NCBI RefSeq assembly: GCF_000012985.1
Contig: NC_007645.1
Span: 7,151,268 to 7,215,267, forward strand
Origin: Hahella chejuensis KCTC 2396
Lineage (GTDB): Bacteria; Pseudomonadota; Gammaproteobacteria; Pseudomonadales; Oleiphilaceae
Direction of reading: 5' to 3'
Length of the DNA stretch: 64,000 nucleotides
The notes under the pieces were generated by a model that ran no database searches, was not told the origin of the DNA, and saw nothing but the letters and a program-made list of their open reading frames with translations. Shown piece after piece: positions 35,608-48,270 of this stretch; the first letter of the stretch is position 1, and the number at the start of each line of letters is the position of its first letter. Position numbers and translations under genes: made by a program.

Positions 35608-37140
35608 CTATTTTCCCTGGTGTTCCAGATATTGAATTTCCTGTTCAATCCTTGGCGTGATCAATTCCTTGCGAATATTCGCAAGCCTTAGTAACCGCCA
35701 CCGCTTTACTTCCAGATTTTGCTCTATGGTTTTTTGATAAGCCGACTTCAAGCGCAGCAGTTGGTAATCTTCCACTAATTCGGAATGCAATGCCAACCAC
35801 TGTCTGGTCAATGGCAAATCGTTTAGATGTTTCTCAATTGAGTTTGCCCGGGTCAGGGTTTTGATAAAAAACGTCCGAGTCAGGCGTGGTCGTTCTGTCT
35901 GGCTTTTTAAACTTTCAAGTGTGCCTTCTAAGCCTACAATATTGCGATCATCCCAAGCTGAGTAATCCACGTGATAGCGTGGCTTACTCGTTGATTCATT
36001 TTTTGGTCTATTATTCATCAACCATTTATAGTCATTTCGGTACAACCAAGCGTATAACGGGCCACCTTCTGATAGAGTCCTCAATCCCTTTACTCCCAAT
36101 AATGGAAACTTCAATAGCAGTTCACACCACAATCTTCGGTGTATTTCTATTACCTGTTTTGAAGCTTTTGTCGAGATCGAGCAAACGACGGAAGTCTGGG
36201 GCGCAACGGGAAGCCTCCTTACACTATGCAGAACCTCCGATATACTATTCTTCGGGACCAATACTGATAGCACCATCAAATGCCGGAGTGGATGGAACGA
36301 TTTCCTGTGTTTTCTGAAGAGATTAACAAGCCAATTATCGTCAGCTGATCCTGGCAAGTATTTTTCGAAGGACGATCCATTCCATTTCTGCTGTAGATAG
36401 TAATAAATATCGCGATGTTGAACCCGGCTCTTTTTAATAAAGCCAAGTTCATTAGCTAGATTTTGGTAAAAAAGCATCCATCGGTTTGGGCCAAGCCCTT
36501 CGAGGTATGGTTTTTCCAGAAGCTCGGCATACATGCTGTACAATTTTCGATCTTGAGAATTTATTACAGCATTACTACCTGATCTGGCTCCACATTCTAA
36601 AGATGCGCTATGAAAAAAATGCTTTTCTCTTGGATGAAAGTTCACCGACGAAATTTCCAAGGCACAACTATGGCGGACACAGTACTCCAAGCCGGGCAAT
36701 TGATGGATTCTCGGCCAGTACATTTCACCTAACTCGGAGAGCTGCTCCTTAGCGCACTTTGGACAATAGCGAAAGAAGTCAGGCTGTTTGACGGAACTGG
36801 CAGAAATTCCAGTTCTAGTGTGAATGTTACCTCCGGCTTCAGATGCCATTGAATGGCATACCTTGTCCGCCTGTGACTTTGAAAGAAAAGGAAGATAAAT
36901 GGGGGCCAGGGTGTGCTTTCCGATAAGCTCATTAACGTTAGTTGACCAAATTGAGCTTAGGTTTTGAACTAAGTTATTCAGGTGGCTAGGCAGATCAGGA
37001 ATGGCCACGGCCGTTTGGGTGGTAAATACATCACGAATAACAGCTTTCTGATTGTTTTCCTGACCAGTGTGCTGTGCGTATCGTGCGATGCAGCTATAGA
37101 GCAATTCATCGTTGTAGGGAACTGGAAAGTAACCGAGCAT
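35608..37140 (-). CDS. tnsD: TnsD, TniQ-family attTn7 targeting protein
   Basis: Started at the ATG at 37140 the protein has 510 residues, matching Tn7 TnsD (508) and beginning MLGYFPVPYNDELLYSCIAR, the usual TniQ start. A longer frame to 37242 overlaps tnsC by about 100 bases and is unlikely. A zinc site is visible: YCPKCAKE with a later YCVRHSC. TnsD binds the 3' end of glmS and directs insertion downstream of it, which agrees with the location here. The start is one base after the tnsC stop. Confidence 0.92.
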   Translation of the reverse strand: MLGYFPVPYNDELLYSCIARYAQHTGQENNQKAVIRDVFTTQTAVAIPDLPSHLNNLVQNLSSIWSTNVNELIGKHTLAPIYLPFLSKSQADKVCHSMASEAGGNIHTRTGISASSVKQPDFFRYCPKCAKEQLSELGEMYWPRIHQLPGLEYCVRHSCALEISSVNFHPREKHFFHSASLECGARSGSNAVINSQDRKLYSMYAELLEKPYLEGLGPNRWMLFYQNLANELGFIKKSRVQHRDIYYYLQQKWNGSSFEKYLPGSADDNWLVNLFRKHRKSFHPLRHLMVLSVLVPKNSISEVLHSVRRLPVAPQTSVVCSISTKASKQVIEIHRRLWCELLLKFPLLGVKGLRTLSEGGPLYAWLYRNDYKWLMNNRPKNESTSKPRYHVDYSAWDDRNIVGLEGTLESLKSQTERPRLTRTFFIKTLTRANSIEKHLNDLPLTRQWLALHSELVEDYQLLRLKSAYQKTIEQNLEVKRWRLLRLANIRKELITPRIEQEIQYLEHQGK

Positions 37141-37141
37141 T

Positions 37142-38800
37142 TCACCCCGCCAGTAACTCCTGAATTGGATAGCCGATACCTTTTTCCTGAATAACCTCAT
37201 ACATTGACCCTGATTTGTCAGCATGCATCTTTCTAAGGTCATTTGAAGAGAGTTGTGCCCAGCTACTTCTACTTGTGTACACCGGCTTGGAATCAGGTTT
37301 GTCCCTGGCTTCAGGTTTCTCTTCCGTGTCCGTTAGAGCTGTTGTCGCTAGCTGAATAATCTGGATCAGCTTGAGGTTTGGATCTTTCGCAAGAGCATCT
37401 GCAACCAAAGGCTGAGCAATGTCTTCTGCAATGCCCATTGACACTATTGTTTTAATTGCCGTATTTGCGATATTTGTCTCCATTGGCTCACCAAGCTCTA
37501 CCTTTTTGGTATGTCCTAATGGCTTGGTTACGAGCTGGTTGACAGCATTGATCATATTGCTTTCAAATTTGGGGAATATTAGGTCGTTACATTCTTCGAT
37601 TTTATGGCGATTTCCAAAACGAAGGGCTTCAAGCATTGGTTTCACTATCGAAAATTCATCCTCGAAAACCTGCTCTATAAGTTCCGATGAAAGCCTTTCT
37701 TCTTCAGGTGTCCCAGCCAACAATATGGCACGAAACTGAGCGAGGCAGAAAAGCTTCACTACTATGTCTGGTACACCCTGGCTCAACTCGTACAGCTTGT
37801 TTGTAAGCTGTTCGTCTCGCTCAACCTTGTGTTTCAACCATTGATACGGCCAAAGCTCTGTGAGGAAATCTTCCCAGCTTTCATCGAAGGGTAAGCGGTC
37901 CCACACCACACTGCCATCGCCACTGGCACGACGCGCTTGCCGGAATTCACTGGCAAAAAGCCGCAACGCTTTAGGCGTACCGATTAAAACAACAGAGACC
38001 TCCACAACGTTAACCAAAGTCACTAAGAAGTTGATCATCTTCTTCTCGCCACCACTTTTAGCGAGACTCATATGCTGGAATTCATCGATAACGATCAAAC
38101 CAATTGCATGGATAAGACAGAGGTCTGCAACATCTGCCATCATTTTACCAATTGTAGGCCTGCCGGAAGCGTACTTGGCGCGGTAGTCAATATTTAACCT
38201 TCGGCCTAAAGCAATGAAGAAGCTCAAGCAAAAGTCCGAAAGTGAGCCATCATGCGGACAGTCGACTTTCAACCATGGCACTTGCAGCATGTGAAATTCA
38301 GGGTGGTAAATCACGCGTGGATAGGTGTTGAGAACTAAATTTGTTGTTGTTGATTTGCCGGCGCCTGAGATTCCAGCGATCGTCATCGATGAAGCGGGAG
38401 AGTCGACTTCATCATGAATGTAGGCCGTTAAGTCCTCTTTCTGAACCAGGTCCCGAACCGAATTAAGTTTCCGTTTAAATGTCGCGGTTTTGGGATTTCT
38501 ATTTAGATAACTACAGCGAATGAGTTTGGAAAGTTTCTGTTCTATAACAATATGGTTGGTTTGCGGAACAAAAAAATCGCGAGTTAAACGATGAATAGCA
38601 TGAGTTCTAATGTGGCAGGGTAAATTTAGCTCCTCTGCCTGAAAATGTGGCCTTTTAGCCAGCGCCCTTGCAACAGCTACTGGACTCATTATGGTCGGTA
38701 AAGCTGAAATTAGAGGGTTTTCGTTATATTCTGGTAACCCTTGGTTTTTGTATTCCGCTTCAGGAAAACGAGAGTCTTTTGAGTCACTCATCCGCGTCAT
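37142..38800 (-). CDS. tnsC: TnsC, AAA+ regulator of Tn7-like transposition
   Basis: A 552-residue AAA+ ATPase, close to Tn7 TnsC (555). Walker A GISGAGKSTTT lies near residue 141-151 and Walker B LIVIDEFQHM near 229-238. It links target-site proteins TnsD or TnsE to the TnsAB transposase. The start at 38800 overlaps tnsB by 17 bases. A second ATG at 38791 is also possible. Confidence 0.93.
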   Translation of the reverse strand: MTRMSDSKDSRFPEAEYKNQGLPEYNENPLISALPTIMSPVAVARALAKRPHFQAEELNLPCHIRTHAIHRLTRDFFVPQTNHIVIEQKLSKLIRCSYLNRNPKTATFKRKLNSVRDLVQKEDLTAYIHDEVDSPASSMTIAGISGAGKSTTTNLVLNTYPRVIYHPEFHMLQVPWLKVDCPHDGSLSDFCLSFFIALGRRLNIDYRAKYASGRPTIGKMMADVADLCLIHAIGLIVIDEFQHMSLAKSGGEKKMINFLVTLVNVVEVSVVLIGTPKALRLFASEFRQARRASGDGSVVWDRLPFDESWEDFLTELWPYQWLKHKVERDEQLTNKLYELSQGVPDIVVKLFCLAQFRAILLAGTPEEERLSSELIEQVFEDEFSIVKPMLEALRFGNRHKIEECNDLIFPKFESNMINAVNQLVTKPLGHTKKVELGEPMETNIANTAIKTIVSMGIAEDIAQPLVADALAKDPNLKLIQIIQLATTALTDTEEKPEARDKPDSKPVYTSRSSWAQLSSNDLRKMHADKSGSMYEVIQEKGIGYPIQELLAG

Positions 38801-40895
38801 CCTCCTTAAGCAGGTCCTTTAGGCGCGTCGGTAACTTGAAGCCTTTTTGCCCTGATGTACCTCCATGGATAGGTGTGACTGTCGCTGTATGGTTATCAAC
38901 AGGAGCTTTCCTATCTGCAGTTTTCTTGCTCCGTTCGTACTGCCTTTCGTTTCGTTTATTATCATTGATTCCTTTTACTCTTTTCGCTTTCTCTGCTTTT
39001 GAATATGTGGGCTGCTGCTGTTTTGATTCGTCCTTAATTTGTTGTAAATCACTGACTAAGTTCACTGAACCAGAACGCTGCTTCAGTTTCGACGTAGCAG
39101 CCACGTCACGCCGCATATCTTGGGCGATCCATAGCTCCCAAACAGTGATATCTGCATAGGCTCGGCTGCGTGCAGTTAAATTTGCGGGAATAAATTCAAG
39201 GTAGGAATCGGAGGGCCTGAGATAAATCACGTTTGTGCTATACAAATCATAAGCTACCGTAACTGTTTTCGGACCACGATAGTTTTCTTCGAACCAGCCC
39301 CAATCCAGTGCTTGCTTGCAGCTATAGTAACAACCAAACAGCTTTAAGCCGTACTCTGTTACTGTTGCGTTTGTGTGCGGCAACAAGTTTATCTTTACTA
39401 ATTGAGGGTCAGGTCTTCTCAAAAGGCCAGTTCTGTACTCTATACCCCAATTCCAAAGTATAAGTGGATTTGCTGGTAGGCTTTTGGGGACGTCAGAATC
39501 GATGTCGTAAGTACTCACCACATGATCATTGTTGTAATGCAGAACGATCTTTATGATCATCTTTGTGAATTCTTTTAAGGTCAGCATTCCATCCTGGCGA
39601 TAGTCGTTCCCATGACGCTTTTTGCCAATAGGATCCTTGGTTACGTAACCTTCAACAAACGGCTTCATTTTGGTCTGAATGGTTCGGAAATATCTCTCTA
39701 CGATTCCTTTCCAGTCAGCTCTAAATGCCGGTGTATTCTGAATATCTACATGGAACGACTTACTTAATACCTCTACATGTCGACCAAGCATTTCGCCTCT
39801 GTCGCCAATTATATTCTCGGGTAAACCTTCCATCGGCCAAAGGTCTGAGGTGATTTCGACACCGTACTCTGCACAGTAGGCAACTTTATCCGCCATTGCA
39901 TTACCAAGGGCCTCCATCGCACTCACCCAGGATGCATTTTCAAGGCCTACATACATTCCTACAATTGCTCGGCTGAAGACATCTACCACGAAATACATCG
40001 TTGGGCGGCCAATAATTTCTGCACGATCATGTTCGGAAGTAAGATATACGTCAGCAATGGTGGCATCGATTTGATACAAATAACCAGGGCCTGGTACTTC
40101 TGCAGTTGAGGTACCGAGACTTGGACTGAAGTCCTTCAGGTAGTTGATTTCACCTTCTCGTTTCTTGGTAACTTCAATAGAAGTGTATTCTTTTTGGTAG
40201 AAATACTTAAACTGACGTTCTGTGGGCACATTAATCAAATCTTCTGGAGTAGATGGGATTTTCACGCCATAAGAGATAAGCAATTGGTTGTAGGCATAAT
40301 CGAATTCGTATTTACCTTCGTTTAACAGACACTTTTCTATGACGATCCTGAATAGTGACTTAATCCCGTCGGTAATGGGAACACCTTCACCAGGGCTCCG
40401 AGTACGCATCCGGCCATTTCGTTTGCTCTCGAAGCTCTTAGGCTTACCCACCCCACCACAAAGGTCATAACGACCATTTAAAGCGTTTTTACACATACCG
40501 AACTGCCAGTATCGGCGCAGCCACCTGTAAACCGTTTGCTTTGTTGTCCCCGTTTCCCCTAAAACTCGATTTAATAGCTCACCGCGAGTTTTTCGTTGAT
40601 AGATTTCAGGTTCAGCCTTTACTGCATCTTTAATTGCAGCCCATGCTTTTTCTTGTACAGCTTCTGCTTTTGATCCACTTTTGGAGGGAGTCATACTGAC
40701 ATTTAGATATGGATCGGTGATCGCCTTAAGATCAGCCCTAGCTAATAGGTGTTCGAGATCAGATTTTGAGGCAATTTGTGGTAGTGCCCCTTCATCATCA
40801 ATATCGATCCAGAAAACGGCTTGTCGGTTACTCCACAGGATTCTTATTCGCCTCTGATCCCACGAATATACATCGTTAGGCATGAACATATTCAA
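38784..40895 (-). CDS. tnsB: TnsB, DDE transposase of the Tn7-like element
   Basis: A 703-residue DDE transposase (702 in Tn7). The catalytic acids are in YQIDATIADVY (about residue 277), NIIGDRGEMLG (about 364) and KGIVERYFRTIQ (about 398), with spacing like Tn7. N-terminal HTH segments precede the core, and the C-terminal tail is charged and disordered. TnsB cuts the 3' ends and binds the tandem repeats in the transposon ends. It overlaps tnsA by 20 bases. Confidence 0.94.
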   Translation of the reverse strand: MNMFMPNDVYSWDQRRIRILWSNRQAVFWIDIDDEGALPQIASKSDLEHLLARADLKAITDPYLNVSMTPSKSGSKAEAVQEKAWAAIKDAVKAEPEIYQRKTRGELLNRVLGETGTTKQTVYRWLRRYWQFGMCKNALNGRYDLCGGVGKPKSFESKRNGRMRTRSPGEGVPITDGIKSLFRIVIEKCLLNEGKYEFDYAYNQLLISYGVKIPSTPEDLINVPTERQFKYFYQKEYTSIEVTKKREGEINYLKDFSPSLGTSTAEVPGPGYLYQIDATIADVYLTSEHDRAEIIGRPTMYFVVDVFSRAIVGMYVGLENASWVSAMEALGNAMADKVAYCAEYGVEITSDLWPMEGLPENIIGDRGEMLGRHVEVLSKSFHVDIQNTPAFRADWKGIVERYFRTIQTKMKPFVEGYVTKDPIGKKRHGNDYRQDGMLTLKEFTKMIIKIVLHYNNDHVVSTYDIDSDVPKSLPANPLILWNWGIEYRTGLLRRPDPQLVKINLLPHTNATVTEYGLKLFGCYYSCKQALDWGWFEENYRGPKTVTVAYDLYSTNVIYLRPSDSYLEFIPANLTARSRAYADITVWELWIAQDMRRDVAATSKLKQRSGSVNLVSDLQQIKDESKQQQPTYSKAEKAKRVKGINDNKRNERQYERSKKTADRKAPVDNHTATVTPIHGGTSGQKGFKLPTRLKDLLKEDDADE

Positions 40896-41778
40896 TATCC
40901 TTAGCTAGCCAATAACCTGAGATTGTAATGTCCTTCGCTTTCAAGCTTGTATGCAGTTGATTGTGGATATCCCATTGAAATGCGTTTTGTGCAGCTAGAT
41001 GCCTGAAATACTGAAGGTTTGATCCGGGCTTTAAGCCTAACTTGGCATCTAACTCTTTGAGCGGTACTGGGAGTCTTTCTTCAGGGTTCGCATCCAGTAC
41101 CTGAACAATACTTTCGAAAGCCTGGTTTCTCTCCCTTTCTTCGAGGTCATAACTGTGCATGTGAGGGGCAAGCCAGCGAATGTTTTTTACTGATATAACA
41201 GGAACCTCATGTTCCGTAAAAATATACCATTCGATTCCTTCCCCCTCCCAATAACGCCGCTCTATCTCTAGCTTCTCTATCGTGCGCTCGTCTTCTAAAT
41301 CTTGTGCATACTTTACGGAAATTGCTTGGCTGGAATGCTGATTCTTTATTTGAAAATCTACCAATAAATCAGTCGTCATCACTTGAAGGACACCTTTATA
41401 AGCAGGATGCTTAACGCCCAGTCTCCTCGCGATATTTATCGTGGCTTCTGGATTAAGAGGAAACTGTTCGCGAATATCCATGACAGCTGATTGCCAATCA
41501 AAGAGAAGGAATACAGCGAGTTCTAGATCAGACAGTAAATGGACCACACGATTGTTAGTTAATGCAGGCCTGCGATGTATACGCCCTTTGCTTGGCACAT
41601 CTCTAACAGTGAGGAAAGGCTTATAATCTTTACCAAATCCTTGGCCTCGTTTTTCTTTTTGTAAGCGCCTAAGGATGGCAGGCTCTAGAAGCCCTATGAC
41701 TTCCCGTGGATAGGGACATAGAAATGAAGAGGTTCGACTCATTTGGAGTGCCCAAGCTACGCCAGTTTTACCTAGCAT
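40876..41778 (-). CDS. tnsA: TnsA, 5'-strand endonuclease of the Tn7-like element
   Basis: A 300-residue protein. The restriction-like active site can be placed at Glu86 (SDLELAVF), Asp137 (TTDLLVDF) and Lys156 (QAISVKYA), with a Glu-Asp distance of 51 as in Tn7 TnsA. The Gln next to the Lys in Tn7 is Ser here. TnsA cuts the 5' strands, making cut-and-paste transposition possible. The start at 41778 has GGAG ten bases upstream. ATG 41742 is an alternative. It is the gene nearest the transposon end. Confidence 0.92.
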   Translation of the reverse strand: MLGKTGVAWALQMSRTSSFLCPYPREVIGLLEPAILRRLQKEKRGQGFGKDYKPFLTVRDVPSKGRIHRRPALTNNRVVHLLSDLELAVFLLFDWQSAVMDIREQFPLNPEATINIARRLGVKHPAYKGVLQVMTTDLLVDFQIKNQHSSQAISVKYAQDLEDERTIEKLEIERRYWEGEGIEWYIFTEHEVPVISVKNIRWLAPHMHSYDLEERERNQAFESIVQVLDANPEERLPVPLKELDAKLGLKPGSNLQYFRHLAAQNAFQWDIHNQLHTSLKAKDITISGYWLAKDIEYVHA

Positions 41779-41794
41779 AGCTTAGAAGCTCCAA

Positions 41795-41860
41795 AGTATG
41801 ATAGTTTTTTGTCTAGTATGATACTTTTTTGTAAGTATGATACTTTTTTGTCAATCTACA
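41795..41860. mobile_element. glmS-proximal (right) end of the Tn7-like transposon with three TnsB-type repeats
   Basis: Three 18-base direct repeats, AGTATGATAGTTTTTTGT (41795-41812) and AGTATGATACTTTTTTGT (41815-41832 and 41834-41851), are spaced 20 and 19 bases apart. Read toward tnsA the end starts TGTAGATTGACAAAAAAG at 41860, with the TGT terminus usual for Tn7. This is 25 bases beyond the glmS stop (41886), the Tn7 insertion distance. The 5-base target duplication would be in AGTCA or close by. The other end is outside the window. Confidence 0.85.
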
Positions 41861-41885
41861 TGACTACCGCAGAAGAGCAACTAAA
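41861..41885. other. attTn7 spacer between glmS stop and transposon
   Basis: Twenty-five bases of original host DNA between the glmS stop codon and the first base of the element. TnsD recognises the end of glmS, so the gene stays intact after insertion. The natural glmS terminator has been moved to the far side of the element. Confidence 0.75.
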
Positions 41886-43721
41886 TTATTCGACCGTAAC
41901 GCTCTTGGCCAGGTTGCGCGGCTGGTCTACGTCAGTGCCTTTGAGTACAGCGACGTGGTAGGACAGCAACTGCAACGGCACGGTGTAAACGATGGGGGCC
42001 AGGATGTCGTGAACGGCGGGGATGGGGATGACGTGTACGCCCGGTTCTTCTTCCAGCGCCACTTCCGCATCTGCGAATACATATAACTCGCCGCCGCGCG
42101 CGCGAACTTCCTGCAGGTTGGACTTCAGTTTCTCTAACAGCTCGTTGTTGGGAGCGACGGTGATTACCGGCATATCCTTATCCACAAGCGCCAGAGGGCC
42201 GTGTTTCAACTCGCCAGCGGGATAGGCTTCGGCGTGAATGTAAGAGATTTCCTTCAGCTTCAGCGCCCCTTCCATCGCCACGGGATACATGGAGCCGCGT
42301 CCCAAAAACAGAGAATGGTGCTTCTCTGCGAAAGCTTCTGAGGTTTTATTGATGACGTCATCCAGATCCAGCACTTTCTGAATCAGACCTGGCAGAGCTT
42401 TGAGACCTTCCACCAATTCCGCTTCTTTCTCTTTGGTCAGACCATGACGTCTTCCCAGCGCGATTGTCAGGATCAACAGAGCGACCAGCTGCGTGGTAAA
42501 CGCCTTGGTGGATGCGACTCCAATTTCCGGGCCCGCCTGGGTCATTACAGTCAGATCGGATTCGCGCACCAGCGAGCTACCGGGCACGTTACAAATCGCC
42601 AGCGCAGATTTAAAGCCAGCCTTTTTAGCCTGACGCAACGCGGCCAGCGTGTCAGCGGTTTCACCAGATTGTGAGATGGTGACAAACAGCATGTCCGGCT
42701 GCACGACATGTTTGCGATAACGATACTCGCTGGCGACTTCTACTTGACAGGGAATGCCGACCAGTTCCTCGATCCAGTATCTGGCGACAAGGCCTGAGTG
42801 ATAGCTGGTGCCGCACGCTACGATCTGTACTGAGCCGACGCCATCAAACACATTGGCCGCGTCCGCGCCCAGTACCTGCTCCAGAATATGATCACCGCTG
42901 ATACGACCTTCCAGAGTCGCCTTGATCACTTTAGGCTGCTCGTAGATTTCCTTCATCATGTAGTGGCGGTATTCGCCTTTTTCCACACTGTCGAGTCCGC
43001 CATGCTCAAACCGTACGACAGGACGCTCTACTTTAGCGCCAGAGCCGTCCCAAATGGTGATCTGTTCCAAAGTAACTTCAGTGATATCGCCTTCTTCCAG
43101 GTAGATAAAACGGTCTGTAACCTGCAATAGCGCTAAAGCGTCGGAAGCCAGGAAGTTTTCGCCGATACCTACGCCCACAACCAGAGGACTGCCTTCGCGA
43201 GCCGCCAGGATACGGTTAGGCTCAGAAGAGTGCACCACCGCCAACGCATAAGCGCCGTGCAGTTGCGCAATCGTCTTCCTGAACGCTTGCAGCATATCGC
43301 CGGTTTCCTGATACATGCTGTCGATCAGATGCGCCACCACTTCCGTATCCGTCTCGGAGGTGAACTCATAGCCTTTGTCACGCAGGTCCTGGCGCAGGGC
43401 TTCGTAGTTCTCAATAATGCCGTTGTGTACGATAGCGAGGTTTTCGCCAGACATATGTGGGTGAGCGTTGGTGACGCTAGGCTTGCCATGAGTCGCCCAC
43501 CGAGTATGCGCAATACCGGTGCGCCCAGGCAGTGGGTATTTGGTGATGGCTTCTTCAAGCGCAGCGACTTTACCCACTTCACGCTGACGCTGAATTTTAT
43601 TCGCCGCTTCGACAACGGCCATACCTGCGGAATCATATCCGCGGTACTCAAGACGTTTCAGGCCTTCTAGCAGGATCGCGGATACGTCCCGCTGGGCAAT
43701 CGCCCCAACTATGCCACACAT
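41886..43721 (-). CDS. glmS: Glucosamine-6-phosphate synthase (glutamine-hydrolysing)
   Basis: A 611-residue enzyme that makes glucosamine-6-phosphate from fructose-6-phosphate and glutamine, the first step to UDP-GlcNAc for wall and LPS. The N-terminal nucleophile Cys follows the initiator Met ([10 protein letters not shown]). Two SIS sugar-isomerase domains follow (about 290-430 and 460-600; [10 protein letters not shown], then the end [11 protein letters not shown]). It lies after glmU, 111 bases downstream, and its 3' end is the attTn7 target. Length is normal. Confidence 0.97.
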   Translation of the reverse strand: MCGIVGAIAQRDVSAILLEGLKRLEYRGYDSAGMAVVEAANKIQRQREVGKVAALEEAITKYPLPGRTGIAHTRWATHGKPSVTNAHPHMSGENLAIVHNGIIENYEALRQDLRDKGYEFTSETDTEVVAHLIDSMYQETGDMLQAFRKTIAQLHGAYALAVVHSSEPNRILAAREGSPLVVGVGIGENFLASDALALLQVTDRFIYLEEGDITEVTLEQITIWDGSGAKVERPVVRFEHGGLDSVEKGEYRHYMMKEIYEQPKVIKATLEGRISGDHILEQVLGADAANVFDGVGSVQIVACGTSYHSGLVARYWIEELVGIPCQVEVASEYRYRKHVVQPDMLFVTISQSGETADTLAALRQAKKAGFKSALAICNVPGSSLVRESDLTVMTQAGPEIGVASTKAFTTQLVALLILTIALGRRHGLTKEKEAELVEGLKALPGLIQKVLDLDDVINKTSEAFAEKHHSLFLGRGSMYPVAMEGALKLKEISYIHAEAYPAGELKHGPLALVDKDMPVITVAPNNELLEKLKSNLQEVRARGGELYVFADAEVALEEEPGVHVIPIPAVHDILAPIVYTVPLQLLSYHVAVLKGTDVDQPRNLAKSVTVE

Positions 43722-43832
43722 ATGTTTTCCTTGTTTCGGATTGGATTAACTCAATAAACGAATCTTAGTACGTTTTATGTTTTTTTTGAAAACGAAGCGA
43801 CTAAGCCTCGCTTAACGTTATTTGTGCTCGGG

Positions 43833-45191
43833 CTACTTCTTCACCGGCCGCGTCCAGCCATCAATATTACGCTGCTGCGCGCGCGCGACGGCGAGCTGTT
43901 TGTCGGAAACATCCTTGGTGACAGTAGAGCCGGCTCCGATCGTGGCCCCTTTACCCAGAGTCACTGGCGCAACCAGCGCCGTATTGGAGCCAACGAAAAC
44001 ATCGTCCTCTATAAGCGTCTTAAATTTATTGGCGCCGTCATAGTTACAGGTGATGGTTCCTGCGCCAATATTGACGTTAGAGCCTACCGTAGCATCGCCG
44101 ACATAGCTGAGGTGATTTACCTTGCTGCCAGGACCAATATCAGCTTTCTTAATCTCTACAAAGTTTCCGACCTTGGCTTTCTCAAACAAGTGAGCGCCTG
44201 GACGCAGTCGCGCAAACGGTCCAACCGTGGCGAAAGCGTCAATACGAGCGTCTTCTATGATACTGCTGGCTTCGATCGTTACGTCATTAGCGATGACCGC
44301 ATTTCGTATCACACAATTCGGACCGATTTTAACCCTGTCTCCCAAGGTGACGTCGCCTTCGAAGACAGCATTCACATCAATTTCCACGTCACGGCCGACA
44401 TTAAGCACGCCTCGCACATCGACGCGTGCGGGATCTCGCAGGGTCGCGCCGGCCAACATCAGCTCTTCGGCAACCTGTTGTTGGTATGCTCTCTCCAGTG
44501 CGGCCAATTGAATTCTGTTATTTACGCCTTCAACTTCATGGAGGAAGCTTGGCTGCGCCGTGACAATATCCACGCCGCTTTCAACAGCGAGTGCGACAAT
44601 ATCCGTCAGATAATATTCACCTTGAGCGTTGCTGTTGGAAAGCTTAGGTAACCATTCTTTCAATCGACTCACCGGCACAGCCATAATACCAGTGTTAATT
44701 TCATTGATTGCTTTCTGCGCTTCAGTCGCATCTTTTTGTTCAACGATAGAAATCACCGATCCAGCATCATTGCGTACGATACGGCCATAGCCGGTGGGGT
44801 TGTCCAACGTCACGGTCAACACACCTAATTTACCCTGACTGACGGCGAGAAAATTCTTTAATGTAGCGGCGGAAGTGAGCGGCACATCTCCATATAAAAT
44901 CAGCGCCTGGCCATCGTCTGATAAGTTCTGCAGCCCTTGAGCTACGGCATGTCCCGTGCCGAGCTGCTCCGCCTGATGCGCCCATAGTAAGCCCGGGCCG
45001 GATACTCCGGCCTGAACCACATCGCCTTTGTGGCCATATACGACTGTAATGTTTTCCGGCTCCAAACGACGTGCAGTGTCGATGACGTGCTGAACCAGGG
45101 GTTTGCCGGCGACGCAATGCATCACTTTCGGCAACTCGGATTTCATTCGCGTGCCTTGGCCGGCTGCGAGAATGATGATGTGCAGACTCAT
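43833..45191 (-). CDS. glmU: Bifunctional UDP-GlcNAc pyrophosphorylase / GlcN-1-P acetyltransferase
   Basis: A 452-residue enzyme catalysing the last two steps to UDP-GlcNAc. The N-terminal nucleotidyltransferase has [18 protein letters not shown] (about residue 8-25). The C-terminal half is a left-handed beta helix of hexapeptide repeats (about 250-440) with the acetyl-CoA region [15 protein letters not shown]. It stands between atpC and glmS on the same strand, an arrangement common in gammaproteobacteria. A terminator separates it from the atp operon. Confidence 0.97.
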   Translation of the reverse strand: MSLHIIILAAGQGTRMKSELPKVMHCVAGKPLVQHVIDTARRLEPENITVVYGHKGDVVQAGVSGPGLLWAHQAEQLGTGHAVAQGLQNLSDDGQALILYGDVPLTSAATLKNFLAVSQGKLGVLTVTLDNPTGYGRIVRNDAGSVISIVEQKDATEAQKAINEINTGIMAVPVSRLKEWLPKLSNSNAQGEYYLTDIVALAVESGVDIVTAQPSFLHEVEGVNNRIQLAALERAYQQQVAEELMLAGATLRDPARVDVRGVLNVGRDVEIDVNAVFEGDVTLGDRVKIGPNCVIRNAVIANDVTIEASSIIEDARIDAFATVGPFARLRPGAHLFEKAKVGNFVEIKKADIGPGSKVNHLSYVGDATVGSNVNIGAGTITCNYDGANKFKTLIEDDVFVGSNTALVAPVTLGKGATIGAGSTVTKDVSDKQLAVARAQQRNIDGWTRPVKK

Positions 45192-45364
45192 ATCGGTCTC
45201 CGAAGCATGGATAAAGTAGTTAAGCCGGTAACAGCTTGGCTGTTAATAGAATTTGTAATAATGGACACTTTAAGGGATTAGGAAAAAAATTTCCTGCCGT
45301 CCAGATAGACTAGTAAAGCCACGCGCGGGCGCCAAATTTTGGTCCTTCAGGGCGCCATTCAAAT

Positions 45365-45394
45365 ACAAAAAAGGGGAAGACTGTGCTTCCCCTT
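45365..45394 (-). terminator. Terminator of the atp operon
   Basis: AAGGGGAAG (45371-45379), a six-base loop and CTTCCCCTT (45386-45394) form a nine-base perfect stem. Read leftward it is followed by a run of T (45365-45370). It lies 24 bases after the atpC stop. Confidence 0.88.
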
Positions 45395-45417
45395 GTTCGA
45401 TCTTGCAATCTTTACTG

Positions 45418-45843
45418 TTAGCGCTTCAACTTATTACGCATTTGCTGAATGGTGCGGAGTCTTGCAGCCGCCTCGGCCAACTGCGATGCAGCTCTGGAGT
45501 ACTCGAAGTCTCCGCCGCGATTGGCCAGGGCCTTCTCAGCTTCTTTCTTCGCTTCCAGAGCAGCGGCTTCGTCCATATCGCCCGCACGTTGCGCGCTATC
45601 CGATAGGATGGTCACCATGTTCGGCTGTACTTCGAGGAATCCGCCAGTAACGAAAAATACTTCCTCTTCACCGCCTTGCTTGATGATCCTAACCGGACCG
45701 GGGTTTAGCGCAGTTAGCAGGGGGGTATGACCCGGCGTAATGCCCAGGTCGCCTTCGCTGCCGGCGGCGATAACCATCTCCACCAGACCTGAGAAGATCT
45801 CCTGTTCCGCACTAACGATATCGCAATGCACACTTATACCCAT
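45418..45843 (-). CDS. atpC: ATP synthase epsilon subunit
   Basis: A 141-residue subunit of the F1 rotor stalk. The beta-sandwich domain begins [19 protein letters not shown] and contains [13 protein letters not shown]. The C-terminal helical hairpin (about 90-141) ends MRNKLKR. It inhibits ATP hydrolysis in related enzymes. It is the last gene of atpIBEFHAGDC, 28 bases after atpD. Confidence 0.97.
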   Translation of the reverse strand: MGISVHCDIVSAEQEIFSGLVEMVIAAGSEGDLGITPGHTPLLTALNPGPVRIIKQGGEEEVFFVTGGFLEVQPNMVTILSDSAQRAGDMDEAAALEAKKEAEKALANRGGDFEYSRAASQLAEAAARLRTIQQMRNKLKR

Positions 45844-45871
45844 TTGGTTAGGCCTCTATCCTATTCGGATA

Positions 45872-48195
<2,324 letters not shown>

Positions 48196-48270
48196 ATTTA
48201 CCTGCCTTTCGTTAATCCTGAACCTGTTGAACAACCAGTCGCCGCAGAAGCGGCGACGGTTAGAAGTTCA

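Noticed and set aside
43722..43832. Possible glmS leader element (ribozyme or terminator) between glmU and glmS
   Set aside because: The glmS ribozyme is a Gram-positive feature and its core is not seen. Only a short AAGCGA/TCGCTT hairpin without a clear T-run is present.
43824..44651. Long plus-strand frames over glmU, atpD and atpA (up to 526 codons)
   Set aside because: They are shadows opposite strongly conserved genes with high third-position bias. No ribosome site or domain supports them.
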